Made by a program: the position numbers and the translations under genes. Source: RGIG3009 sp045578625 (GTDB lineage Bacteria > Bacillota > Clostridia > Oscillospirales > Acutalibacteraceae). Taken from it: a DNA stretch of 37,726 nt. Shown here one piece after another: positions 28,343 to 36,384 of this stretch. How positions within the stretch are numbered: position 1 is the stretch's first letter; each line of letters opens with the position of its first letter. The DNA lies in contig JAZNKN010000037.1 of assembly GCA_045578625.1 (NCBI GenBank), positions 1-37,726 of the forward strand. Direction: 5' to 3'. A model generated the notes under the pieces. The model was not told the DNA's origin, made no database searches, and was given only the letters and a program-made list of their open reading frames with translations.

Positions 28343-28387
28343 TCAAGTACATTGTACTATCTGCTTTTGTAAAAGTCAAGTACAATG
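28343..28387 (-). promoter_or_regulatory. PocR/AraC promoter with two direct-repeat operators
   Basis: Minus strand TTGACT, 17 bases, TACAAT (28351-28379). On the + strand TCAAGTACATTG (28343-28354) recurs as TCAAGTACAATG (28376-28387), 33 bp apart or about three helical turns. One copy covers the -10 box and the other the -35 box, as expected for autoregulation. Confidence 0.6.
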
Positions 28388-28470
28388 CCGTAAAAGGGCT
28401 TACCGAAAACGGCCGGAAATGAGGGAAGGCAAACCACGTGGTATTTCACCGACCGCTGCTAAATGAAAGC

Positions 28471-28500
28471 AAAAAGACCACCTCGGTGAGGCGGTCTTTG
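28471..28500 (-). terminator. Intrinsic terminator of the GH16-like gene
   Basis: AAAGACCGCCTC pairs with GAGGTGGTCTTT (one G-T pair, 3-base loop) on the minus strand, followed by TTGC. It begins 3 nt after the gene's stop codon. Confidence 0.75.
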
Positions 28501-28502
28501 TC

Positions 28503-29315
28503 TTATTCTCTGGCGTCCTTCAACGGGCGCTGCCACACGCGGATCCAATCCAGTTCCATCGGATTGCACCACGAACCACCGAGAATGAGAGCCTGCGGCT
28601 CACGCTCCAACGGCTGATATTCATCGCCGGCGGACTCACCTTTATGCAGATACGGCGCAGGAGCCAGTTCCTTCGGCGCATACGTCACCTTCACGGTCGG
28701 TTCACCGTCGATGTATCCTTGGATGATACCGTCATCCCACAGATACGTCAGTGTGTGCCACTCGCCGTCGTTAAGACTCACCGGCGCACGGTGGTTAGCG
28801 TTGCTGATCCAGTATACCTCCTCGCCTTTTCTGACGGCACGCTTGGAATGGTGTACCGTGAGCGTCCAATAGCCGTCACCCCAATATTCCATCCAATCCG
28901 GCTCGACCCAATCAAGGCTATCGTCGGTGATCTTGGTCGGCGGAAACGACCACACGGCGGGAACGCCCTTTTCACCGGCTTTCTCGTCATTGGCACGGGG
29001 GCGCGGAATACGCACACGGAATTCCAACACTCCCTTGAAGAAGGCCCACCCCGCAAGTGTGTTCGGGTTATAGGTACTCAGACCATAGTTCCAGATCGGA
29101 TTTTCGCACGCCAGCGTCAGTACGCTGTTTTCGATCTTAACGTCGTCCGGCTTCATCGGCGGCGCGCCGAAAGCACGGCAGGTATACCACTTGTACCCCT
29201 CTTTACCGGTGTTTTCAAGATCGATGGTATCCAGAGACTCGAAATCGTCCTCAAACACCAACGTGGTCATACCGTTCTCTTTGGCAAGCCACGGTGCTTC
29301 GATCATTTTACTCAT
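28503..29315 (-). CDS. Glycoside hydrolase family 16-like protein, intracellular
   Basis: A 270-residue protein with the concanavalin-like GH16 layout: LVFEDDFESLDTIDL near the N-terminus, GWAFFKGVLEFRVRIP in the middle, the active-site stretch WVEPDWMEYWGDG, then GEWHTLTYLWDDGIIQGYIDG and the closing MELDWIRVWQRPL. The ExDxxE catalytic triad of GH16 is kept as EPDWME, so activity is plausible. GH16 enzymes cut beta-1,3/1,4-glucans or galactans. There is no signal peptide, which is unusual for GH16 and suggests action on imported oligosaccharides, or a non-classical role. The start follows GGAGGG. A related C-terminal remnant lies at 26853. Confidence 0.75.
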   Translation of the reverse strand: MSKMIEAPWLAKENGMTTLVFEDDFESLDTIDLENTGKEGYKWYTCRAFGAPPMKPDDVKIENSVLTLACENPIWNYGLSTYNPNTLAGWAFFKGVLEFRVRIPRPRANDEKAGEKGVPAVWSFPPTKITDDSLDWVEPDWMEYWGDGYWTLTVHHSKRAVRKGEEVYWISNANHRAPVSLNDGEWHTLTYLWDDGIIQGYIDGEPTVKVTYAPKELAPAPYLHKGESAGDEYQPLEREPQALILGGSWCNPMELDWIRVWQRPLKDARE

Positions 29316-29353
29316 TCCGTATCCCTCCGTTTATAACCGTTTTGGTTGCTTTC

Positions 29354-29382
29354 ATTGTACCCGATACCCCTGCCGATTGCAA
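29354..29382 (-). promoter_or_regulatory. Promoter of the GH16-like gene
   Basis: Minus strand TTGCAA, 17 bases, TACAAT, about 30 nt before the ATG at 29315. Confidence 0.6.
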
Positions 29383-29435
29383 CCCTTTGGGGGCAAAAAA
29401 ACAAGATTTTTCCCAGTCTCCCACCCGGTGTTCCC

Positions 29436-29480
29436 AACAAAAGCAACGCCTTCCCCGCGATCTGCGGGGAAGGCGTTGCT
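29436..29480 (-). terminator. Terminator of the ftsEX-pcsB-ctp operon
   Basis: A perfect 17-bp stem (AGCAACGCCTTCCCCGC and its complement, 5-base loop) is followed on the minus strand by TTTGTTGG, 15 nt beyond the ctp stop codon. Confidence 0.85.
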
Positions 29481-29495
29481 CGTTGCTTCATTCAC

Positions 29496-30788
29496 TTATT
29501 CCGCAACCGCCGTACCGGTGGTCTCCACCGTCTCCGTGGAGGAGGTCGCCGTACCTGTTGCGGTGGTCGTTCCGGTCGTCGTGCTGTTTTCAGGCGTCGT
29601 CACACTCTGGTTGCTGAAAAGTGCATCCACCGCCGCCTTGAGTTGATCGTCCTCACCGTAGGCCAGCAGGTCAAACCGCTGCATCTTATCATACGACAGA
29701 TCCTTCAGGCGGTCGGGCATCAGGCCCTTATCCTTCCAGTTCTTACCGCTCTTCATCAGCAGGATCTCACCGACAGTCAACCGCACCGCCGCCTTATCCG
29801 AGGCCAGTGAGAAGTACTCCTGCACCACGGCCTTGCCCGCGGTGGAGTTACCCACCAGCGTGGTCTTGGATAGATCCTGCAGCACACCGGCAAACAACTC
29901 GGCCTCACCGACCGTGTCGCCGTTGACCAGTGTCACGCTACGGGCGGTCATCTCATAAGGGTCGGTCGCCGTGTAGGTCTCGGTTGCGTTTTTCTGCACA
30001 CAGGTGGCATACGGGCCACTGGGCAGCAGGTATCCGAGGATCTCTTTTACCGCCGCAAGGCTGCCGCCGGGATTGCCGCGCAGATCAAACACAAACTGAT
30101 GCGCGCCCTGACGCGTCAGCTCGTTATACACGTTCTTAAACTGCATCGCCGTCAGATTATTAAAACTGCGGATGCGAATGTAGCCCACTGTGTTCTCCAC
30201 GATCTTACCCTCAACACGGGGATCGGTATAGGTGTTGGCGACCAGCTCGACCGCCGACTCCTCACCGTCGCGCGTGACGGTGAGCATCATCGTCTGACCG
30301 TTATCCAGCTTATCCGCCATGGTAGTGTACGAAGCACCGGTCATCGCTTCCTTGTCAAGGACTGTGACCACGTCACCCTTTTGGATGCCGGCAAGTGCGG
30401 CGGGCGAGGTCTCCGCCACGTACGACACCGTCAGCTGGTTGTCCGCCGACACCGTCACCTCAAAGCCAAAGCCGGTGTAGTTGCCCGCCAGCTCGCTCTG
30501 TACCGCCTTATAGCGTTCCGCAGAGAGATATGCCGCATATGGGTCGTTCAAGCCCTCAAGGTAGCCCTTTGCCAACGCCGTGCGCAGCAGCTCCTCGTCG
30601 ATGGTGTACTTATCGCGGGCGGCCGAATCGATCTCGTCCAGATAATCGTACATCGCTTGACGCTGACCCACATCACTCACCAGGGAGCTGAAATGCCGCA
30701 TAGCAAGCATCATGGTAGCCGAAACCGTCAACGCCACCGCCAAAATGACGACCGTAACCGCTGCTCCCAACGAAACTTTTCGGTTCAT
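29496..30788 (-). CDS. S41 family (C-terminal processing) peptidase homologue lacking the catalytic serine
   Basis: A 430-residue protein with an N-terminal membrane anchor (about 8-30) and a PDZ domain (about 100-185, NYTGFGFEV to LTVTRDG). The S41 core follows (about 195-345, VGYIRIRSF, FDLRGNPGGSL), then a Thr/Ser-rich tail. In active Ctp enzymes the nucleophile lies in SASASE, three residues before the Glu. Here the same stretch reads NGDTVGEAELFAG, with Gly294 in that place, while the general-base Lys319 (TAGKAVVQ) and Asp305 (LQD) remain. Unless another residue substitutes, this is a pseudo-protease. It is the last gene of the ftsE-ftsX-pcsB-ctp cluster, 35 nt after pcsB. I infer a scaffold or regulatory role in cell-wall cleavage outside the membrane. 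Confidence 0.85.
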   Translation of the reverse strand: MNRKVSLGAAVTVVILAVALTVSATMMLAMRHFSSLVSDVGQRQAMYDYLDEIDSAARDKYTIDEELLRTALAKGYLEGLNDPYAAYLSAERYKAVQSELAGNYTGFGFEVTVSADNQLTVSYVAETSPAALAGIQKGDVVTVLDKEAMTGASYTTMADKLDNGQTMMLTVTRDGEESAVELVANTYTDPRVEGKIVENTVGYIRIRSFNNLTAMQFKNVYNELTRQGAHQFVFDLRGNPGGSLAAVKEILGYLLPSGPYATCVQKNATETYTATDPYEMTARSVTLVNGDTVGEAELFAGVLQDLSKTTLVGNSTAGKAVVQEYFSLASDKAAVRLTVGEILLMKSGKNWKDKGLMPDRLKDLSYDKMQRFDLLAYGEDDQLKAAVDALFSNQSVTTPENSTTTGTTTATGTATSSTETVETTGTAVAE

Positions 30789-30823
30789 ACTCCCTCACCT
30801 CATTCATCACATCACCGCCGTTG

Positions 30824-32050
30824 TTACGGCTGCTTGATGTATCCGTTCTTGACCGCATCCACACGCACGTTGTTCACACGCACCTCAAAGTGTAAGTGAG
30901 CGCCGTACGAGTTGCCGGTATTGCCAACCACGCCAAGCTGGGTCTGACCGCCTACGACCGTCTGCCCCACCTTCACACTAGGGGAATACCGCATGTGGGC
31001 ATACAAAGTCACGATACGACGACCCGCCGAATCCAAGCCGTGGTCGATCATCACAAAGTTACCGTAGCTGTAGTGCATATCCTGCACCTTCAGCACCGTA
31101 CCGTCGGCAGCCGCCACGATGGGCGTGCCCAGACAACCGGGCTTCGCAATATCCGTACCGCCGTGGTAGTCGCCCATACTGGCGCGGTAACCGAAATGCG
31201 ACGAAATGCGATAAACACCCGGCACCGGCCAATGCATCGTGCCGTTGTACTTACCGGTCGCCTGCGTTGCCGCCAGCAGCTTCTCGATCTCCTTGTCGAG
31301 CTTTTCCTCCGCATCCTTGATCTTCTGCAAGCGGTTTTCGTATGTATTCAGCTGCTTTTCCAGCGCATCACGCTCGTTGCGCGCTTTTACGTACATGGCA
31401 TCCAGTTTTTCGTAGTTAGCGTCCAATTCCGCTTTGATGGTCTCCATCTCCGCCTTTTCCGCCTCGGTCTCGGCCTTTTGTGCTTCAACTTCTTTCTTCT
31501 TCTGCTCAATGGCGGACTTTTCCGCCTCGGCCTTTTGCATCAAGGCCTGATCGTGGGCGGCAACGACCTCCACGATCTTGTTTTTCAGCAGAAAATCCTC
31601 GTAGTTATCCGAGTCCATCAGCAACTGCAGCGAGGAATAGTTACCGGTCATTTCAATGGCGCGCAGCCGTTTTTTCAGCTGCTCCATCATCTCGTCCAGT
31701 TCCAACTGCTTCACCGCGATCTCGCCGTTGAGCTTTACAATGCTGGCCTCCTGCTCGGCGATCTCGGCATCCAACCCCTCGATCTTTACGCGGTAAGCGT
31801 CCACCTGCTTTTCCATGTTGCTCACTTGGTTGAGCAGGTTCTGCACCTTTTTCTTTTGATCGTCAATACTGTCACCCAGTGCGTTGATCTCGTCCTCCAG
31901 CTCCTTCTGCTGTTCCTTCAGCTCCGCAAGCTCGTCCTTTTTATCCGAGATCTCGTCAGCTGTCACCTGGACCGGCATGGAAAACATCAGCGATGTCATC
32001 ATGATGACCAGCGACAACAGCGTCACCAGACGTAATCCGTGTTTTTTCAT
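30824..32050 (-). CDS. PcsB/EnvC-like peptidoglycan hydrolase, M23 peptidase with coiled coil
   Basis: A 408-residue exported protein. Residues 1 to about 32 are a signal peptide (ending VQVTADE), followed by a long Glu/Lys-rich coiled coil (about 34-265). A C-terminal M23 domain follows (about 280-400) with HGGTD, YAHM and HLHFEV, which hold the zinc ligands and catalytic His. All of these residues are present, so endopeptidase activity on cell-wall peptides is likely. The coiled coil is the part that FtsX grips in PcsB- and EnvC-type systems, and ftsX lies 29 nt upstream on the same strand. The role is FtsEX-controlled opening of septal peptidoglycan. Confidence 0.92.
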   Translation of the reverse strand: MKKHGLRLVTLLSLVIMMTSLMFSMPVQVTADEISDKKDELAELKEQQKELEDEINALGDSIDDQKKKVQNLLNQVSNMEKQVDAYRVKIEGLDAEIAEQEASIVKLNGEIAVKQLELDEMMEQLKKRLRAIEMTGNYSSLQLLMDSDNYEDFLLKNKIVEVVAAHDQALMQKAEAEKSAIEQKKKEVEAQKAETEAEKAEMETIKAELDANYEKLDAMYVKARNERDALEKQLNTYENRLQKIKDAEEKLDKEIEKLLAATQATGKYNGTMHWPVPGVYRISSHFGYRASMGDYHGGTDIAKPGCLGTPIVAAADGTVLKVQDMHYSYGNFVMIDHGLDSAGRRIVTLYAHMRYSPSVKVGQTVVGGQTQLGVVGNTGNSYGAHLHFEVRVNNVRVDAVKNGYIKQP

Positions 32051-32079
32051 CCAAGTTCCTCCGTCAAGTTATACGACCG

Positions 32080-32970
32080 TTATTCTGTGTTCTCCTTCAG
32101 ATAGCGGGACAGGGAGATCGCACTGCCGATCATACCGATCAGCACACCGACACCCATAAAGCCGATCAGCAGCGTCTGCCAGACCGATGCAAACGACACC
32201 AGTTGGAAATCCTTGCCGAACTGGGCATAGCGTCCGATCAGCGTGTACAGTCCGTACACGATACCAAACGACAGACCGCCGGCGATGGTGCCGAGCAGAA
32301 TACCCTCCACGATAAAGGGGAAGCGGATAAACCGTCGGGTCGCACCCACCGACCGCATAATATATACTTCCAGGCGGCGGCTGTACACCGTCAGCTTAAT
32401 GGTGTTTACGATAATGAACAATGACACGAGCAGCAGCAGCGCCACCACCCAGATACCGATGGTAAACACCATCGTGCGCGCACTGGTCAGCATTTTGGCC
32501 AACGCCTCGTTATAGTCCACCGACTCGATGCCGCGGATAGTACGAATGCTGTTGACCGTCTGGCTAAACAGCCCCAGATCGTCGAAATGGATCACATAGA
32601 TATCCGGCAGCGGATTATCCTCTTCCAAGTCCTCCAGCAGCGTACCGAGCTTGGGATCGTTACGGTAGCTGTCGAGCAACTCCTCTTTGGAACGGAACTC
32701 CACCTGTGCTACGTTATCGGTATCCTTGATCTTTTGCTCGATCTTTGCCAGGTCTTCCTTGCTCGTCCCCTGCCGGGCATACGCCATGACCACGTTCTGC
32801 TTGTACACCTCGTCGAAGCCGTGATCGATGTTCTCGATCGCCAGATACGCGCAACCGGTGATCAGCAGGCAGCAGACCAGCACCAGAACGGAGGCCGCCG
32901 ACATAAAGGCGTTTTTCACCAACCCGCGGAATCCCTCGCCAATGAGGAAGCGGAAAGTGTTAAATCTCAT
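32080..32970 (-). CDS. ftsX: Cell division protein FtsX
   Basis: A 296-residue membrane protein with the FtsX plan. There is one N-terminal transmembrane helix (about 22-43), an extracellular domain (about 45-170, with VAQVEFRSKEELL) and three further helices, including the FtsX/MacB-like region TIKLTVYSRRLEVYIMRSVG that contacts FtsE. It passes ATP-driven motion from FtsE to the PcsB-like hydrolase outside. The ATG lies inside the end of ftsE (11-nt overlap) with GGAGG eight to nine bases upstream, so the two are translationally coupled. Confidence 0.95.
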   Translation of the reverse strand: MRFNTFRFLIGEGFRGLVKNAFMSAASVLVLVCCLLITGCAYLAIENIDHGFDEVYKQNVVMAYARQGTSKEDLAKIEQKIKDTDNVAQVEFRSKEELLDSYRNDPKLGTLLEDLEEDNPLPDIYVIHFDDLGLFSQTVNSIRTIRGIESVDYNEALAKMLTSARTMVFTIGIWVVALLLLVSLFIIVNTIKLTVYSRRLEVYIMRSVGATRRFIRFPFIVEGILLGTIAGGLSFGIVYGLYTLIGRYAQFGKDFQLVSFASVWQTLLIGFMGVGVLIGMIGSAISLSRYLKENTE

Positions 32971-33649
32971 ACATTTCCACCTCCGGTTCCTTGGTATCCG
33001 ACACGACCAGACCGTCGCTGATCTGGATGACGCGGCGGTGGAAGGACTTGACCAGATCGTGCTCGTGCGTGACTACCAGAATGGTGGTGCCGCGGCGGTT
33101 GATCTCGGTCAGCAGCTCCATGATCTCATACGACATCTCCGGGTCAACGTTACCGGTAGGCTCGTCCGCGATGATGAGCGCCGGATTGTTGACCAGTGCG
33201 CGGGCCAGACCCACACGCTGCTGCTCACCGCCGGACAGCTCCAGCGGGAAATTCTTGGCCTTGTGCTGCAGCCCGACCAGACCAAGAATATACGGCACAC
33301 GGCGGCGGATCTCACGGCGGGACGCACCCACCACGCGCATAGCGAACGCCACGTTGTCAAACACCGTCATAGTGTTGATAAGGCGGAAATCCTGAAACAC
33401 AATGCCCATCGAGCGACGCAGATACGGAATATGACGACGCTTGAGCTTGGACAGCTTGAAATTGCTCACGATCACTTCGCCGGAGGTCGCAACCTCCTCA
33501 CGGGTGATCAGCTTCATAAAGGTACTCTTACCGGCGCCCGACGCACCCACGATGAACACGAATTCACCGTCGTCGATCTTGATATCCACGCCTTTGAGCG
33601 CTTCAATGCCGGTATCGTATACCTTATGTACGTTCCGAAATTCAATCAC
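32960..33649 (-). CDS. ftsE: Cell division ATP-binding protein FtsE
   Basis: A 229-residue ABC ATPase of normal FtsE length. Walker A is GASGAGKST (35-43), the signature LSGGEQQRVGLARAL, Walker B ALIIADEPTGNVDP and the H-loop VVTHEHDL. The GTG at 33649 gives the family N-terminus MIEFRNVHKVYD and follows AGGAGG by 11 bases; another in-frame GTG at 33661 is too close to that site. First gene of the ftsE-ftsX-pcsB-ctp operon, which links ATP hydrolysis at the division site to peptidoglycan cleavage. Confidence 0.95.
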   Translation of the reverse strand: MIEFRNVHKVYDTGIEALKGVDIKIDDGEFVFIVGASGAGKSTFMKLITREEVATSGEVIVSNFKLSKLKRRHIPYLRRSMGIVFQDFRLINTMTVFDNVAFAMRVVGASRREIRRRVPYILGLVGLQHKAKNFPLELSGGEQQRVGLARALVNNPALIIADEPTGNVDPEMSYEIMELLTEINRRGTTILVVTHEHDLVKSFHRRVIQISDGLVVSDTKEPEVEMYEI

Positions 33650-33703
33650 TTCGGGGCACACCTCCTGTCGCAGTTACGCCGCCCCAACGGACGGCGCAAC
33701 GCT

Positions 33704-33712
33704 ATTATAACA
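33704..33712 (-). promoter_or_regulatory. Extended -10 promoter of the ftsEX operon
   Basis: Minus strand TGTTATAAT is a perfect extended -10 box; no good -35 hexamer is present. It is about 55 nt before the ftsE start. Confidence 0.55.
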
Positions 33713-33758
33713 CATCCACAGGTGACAGCGCCACCTGCATATATTGGTAATTCGCGGC

Positions 33759-34844
33759 TTAGTACTTGACCGGATCGGCGGTCAGATACTTCTTGACCAT
33801 CATCGCCACCTTGAACACGATGGCATCGTCAAACTCACGCAGATCCAGACCGGTCAGGCGCTTGATCTTCTCAAGACGGTACACCAGCGTGTTGCGGTGT
33901 ACGAACAGGCGGCGCGACGTCTCGGACACGTTCAGGTTGTTTTCAAAGAAGCGCTGGATGGTAAACAGCGTTTCCTGATCCAACGACTCGATAGACCCGT
34001 TCTTGAACACCTCACGCAGGAACATATCGCACAGCGTGGTGGGCAGCTGATAGATCAGGCGGGCAATGCCCAGATGATCGTAGCTGACGATGGTCTTTTC
34101 AGTGTCGAACACCTTGCCGACCTCCAGCGAGATCTGCGCCTCCTTAAAGGAACGCGCCAGCTCCTTGATGCCCTCCACCGGCGTGCCGATACCGACGCTG
34201 ACCGGCGTGTAGAACTCGCTGCCCAGCGTATCGGCAATGGACTGCGCGAGCTTCTCCAGATCCTTGGACTCGACCTGCGTACGCAGCTCCTTGACCACCG
34301 CAATATCCGACTCGTTGATGCTGATAACAAAATCGCGGTTGCGCTCCGGGAACAGGTTCTGGATCACGTCAAACGCGGAGACCTCGGTCTGCGCGTGGAT
34401 ATGAATGAGCAACACCACGCGGGTCGCGTCACCGTTGAAGTGCAGCTCGCGCGCCTTGAGATAAATGTCACCTGGCAAAATGTTGTCCAGAATGATGTTC
34501 TTGACAAAGTTGCCGCGATCGTACTTCTCGTCGTAATACTGCTTGACGTTGGCAAAGGAGATACCGAGCAGCGTCGCATCCTTCTGCGCCTGCTCATCCT
34601 CACCCTCGACAAACACAAGGTAGTCACCACGGGGGTGAGAGCCAAATGCACGGTAGGTGTAGCCGCCCAGCACAAAGGTCTCCTGCGTGTTGAAGGAGGC
34701 CTCCGATAGGTCCTCACGCACCTCACCGATGCAGCCCAGATCGCTGCACGCGATGACCGCACAATTCTCATCGACCACACCGATGTTGCGGTCGATCGCA
34801 TCCTTCATTTGATTGATGATACCCAAAAACAAACGATTCGGCAT
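33759..34844 (-). CDS. CdaR family transcriptional regulator (PucR-type HTH)
   Basis: A 361-residue regulator. The N-terminal part (about 1-120: GIINQMKDAIDRNIGVVDEN, then GGYTYRAFG and a coiled FANVKQYYDEKY) resembles the diacid-recognition module of CdaR proteins. The middle (about 130-270) is a GGDEF-like fold, and the C-terminus (about 300-355) is a PucR-type HTH with NNLNVSETSRRLFVHRNTLV and YRLEKIKRLTGLD. Relatives respond to sugar diacids, purine-pathway compounds or other carbon sources. The ATG at 34844 follows GAGGAGAA; an upstream ATG at 34859 is less likely. It stands between the msmK-type ATPase and ftsE with its own promoter, and its targets are not evident. Confidence 0.85.
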   Translation of the reverse strand: MPNRLFLGIINQMKDAIDRNIGVVDENCAVIACSDLGCIGEVREDLSEASFNTQETFVLGGYTYRAFGSHPRGDYLVFVEGEDEQAQKDATLLGISFANVKQYYDEKYDRGNFVKNIILDNILPGDIYLKARELHFNGDATRVVLLIHIHAQTEVSAFDVIQNLFPERNRDFVISINESDIAVVKELRTQVESKDLEKLAQSIADTLGSEFYTPVSVGIGTPVEGIKELARSFKEAQISLEVGKVFDTEKTIVSYDHLGIARLIYQLPTTLCDMFLREVFKNGSIESLDQETLFTIQRFFENNLNVSETSRRLFVHRNTLVYRLEKIKRLTGLDLREFDDAIVFKVAMMVKKYLTADPVKY

Positions 34845-34889
34845 AGTTCTTCTCCTCATCTGTTAGAATTGCAAAACAAACACACTTCT

Positions 34890-34918
34890 ATATTACACAA
34901 TTTTAGCCAAATTTGCAA
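34890..34918 (-). promoter_or_regulatory. Promoter of the CdaR-type gene
   Basis: Minus strand TTGCAA, 17 bases, TAATAT, about 40 nt before the start codon. Confidence 0.5.
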
Positions 34919-35059
34919 GGAAAAACCGAAAAATAATCACCATTTTTATAAAACAGCACAATGGCAAAAATTTCACCGCATGACCCTTGCCATTCCGCAC
35001 CGCGTATGCTCGATAAGACCCCGCCGAACGGCTGTTACAGCGGGGTTCATTACGACAAA

Positions 35060-35100
35060 ATAAGAAGATCCCCCGCGCAGTACGCGCGAGGGATCTTTTA
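35060..35100 (-). terminator. Intrinsic terminator of msmK/ugpC
   Basis: AAGATCCCTCGCGCG pairs imperfectly with CGCGGGGGATCTT on the minus strand, followed by CTTATTTTG. It is 8 nt beyond the stop codon. The stretch 34920-35060 holds no gene that I can see. Confidence 0.65.
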
Positions 35101-35107
35101 TGGCAGA

Positions 35108-36250
35108 TCAGTTGCAGATGGTCTGCTCGGTGTCCTTGTCGAACAGGTGGATCTTGGTGTTGTCGATAACCATATCGATCTCGTCGCCCGGGCGAGCGGT
35201 GGAGGTGGGATCGACACGAGCGGTCAGGCTGCTGCCTTCTACGTTGACGTACAGGAAGATCTCGGCGCCCATCAGCTCGGTAACTTCGACCTTCGCCTTT
35301 ATGCGGCAATCGGTAAACTGCTCCATAAAGCGCTCTTCATCGTGAATGTCCTCAGGACGGATACCCATGATGACTTCCTTGCCGACGTAGGCTTCCAGCG
35401 CGTTGTCCTTGTTCTTGGACTCCGGCAGCGGAATCTGATACTTGATACCCTTGCGGGTCTTGGTATCCTCGGAACCGAACTCAGCATAGTACTTGTCGCC
35501 GTTCTTGCCGATGACAGCATCGATGAAGTTCATCTGGGGGCTGCCGATGAAGCCGGCAACGAACATATTGCAAGGATACAGGTACAGGTTGTTCGGGCTG
35601 TCGACCTGCTGGATCAAAACGTCCTTCATAACCACGATGCGATCGCCCATGGTCATAGCTTCGGTCTGGTCGTGGGTAACGTAGATGAACGTGGTACCCA
35701 GCTTCTGGTGCAGCTTGGAGATCTCTGTTCTCATCTGCGCACGCAGCTTAGCATCCAGGTTGGACAGCGGTTCGTCGAGCAGGAAGACCTTCGGCTCACG
35801 GACGATAGCACGACCCAGAGCCACACGCTGACGCTGACCGCCGGACAGAGCCTTCGGCTTTCTGTCGAGCAGGTGAGCGATATCCAGAACGCGGGCAGCC
35901 TCTTCCACGCGGCGCTTGATCTCATCCTTCGGAGTCTTGCGGAGCTTCAGACCGAACGCCATGTTATCGTAGACCGTCATGTGCGGGTACAGAGCGTAGT
36001 TCTGGAACACCATCGCGATGTCACGATCCTTCGGAGCCACGTCGTTGAGCAGGCGGTCGCCGATGTACAGCTCACCACTGGAGATCTCTTCCAGACCGGC
36101 GATCATACGCAGCGTGGTGGACTTACCGCAGCCGGAAGGGCCGACCAGAATGATGAACTCCTGATCCTTGATCTCCAGATTAAAATCGGAGACAGCGATG
36201 ACGCCACCGGGATACTTCTTGTAGATGTTTTTCAGAGACAGACTTGCCAT
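35108..36250 (-). CDS. Sugar ABC transporter ATP-binding protein (MsmK/UgpC family)
   Basis: A 380-residue ATPase of CUT1-type sugar importers. The nucleotide-binding domain has Walker A GPSGCGKST (37-45), the Q-loop MVFQNYALYPHM, signature LSGGQRQRVALGRAI, Walker B VFLLDEPLSNLD and the H-loop YVTHDQTEAMTM. The C-terminal OB-type regulatory domain (about 240-375, with IMGIRPEDIHDE) is typical of MsmK/MalK/UgpC. The gene stands alone, with no permease or binding-protein genes beside it, as in Gram-positive bacteria where one MsmK serves several sugar transporters. The start follows GGAGGTC. Candidate clients would be importers for beta-galactosides or glucans handled by the enzymes at 21756 and 28503. 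Confidence 0.95.
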   Translation of the reverse strand: MASLSLKNIYKKYPGGVIAVSDFNLEIKDQEFIILVGPSGCGKSTTLRMIAGLEEISSGELYIGDRLLNDVAPKDRDIAMVFQNYALYPHMTVYDNMAFGLKLRKTPKDEIKRRVEEAARVLDIAHLLDRKPKALSGGQRQRVALGRAIVREPKVFLLDEPLSNLDAKLRAQMRTEISKLHQKLGTTFIYVTHDQTEAMTMGDRIVVMKDVLIQQVDSPNNLYLYPCNMFVAGFIGSPQMNFIDAVIGKNGDKYYAEFGSEDTKTRKGIKYQIPLPESKNKDNALEAYVGKEVIMGIRPEDIHDEERFMEQFTDCRIKAKVEVTELMGAEIFLYVNVEGSSLTARVDPTSTARPGDEIDMVIDNTKIHLFDKDTEQTICN

Positions 36251-36323
36251 TTGAAGACCTCCATATTCTCTTTCTTAGATAAACCGGTGCGAAACACAAT
36301 TCCGCACACTACCACTCTTCCTT

Positions 36324-36332
36324 ATTTTAACA
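36324..36332 (-). promoter_or_regulatory. Extended -10 promoter of msmK/ugpC
   Basis: Minus strand TGTTAAAAT about 75 nt before the ATG; no convincing -35 box. A second TAAAAT lies at about 36344. Confidence 0.4.
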
Positions 36333-36384
36333 GATATTTTTGGATTTTACCATATCCTTTATGCACAAACTTTTGCCCCCAAAC

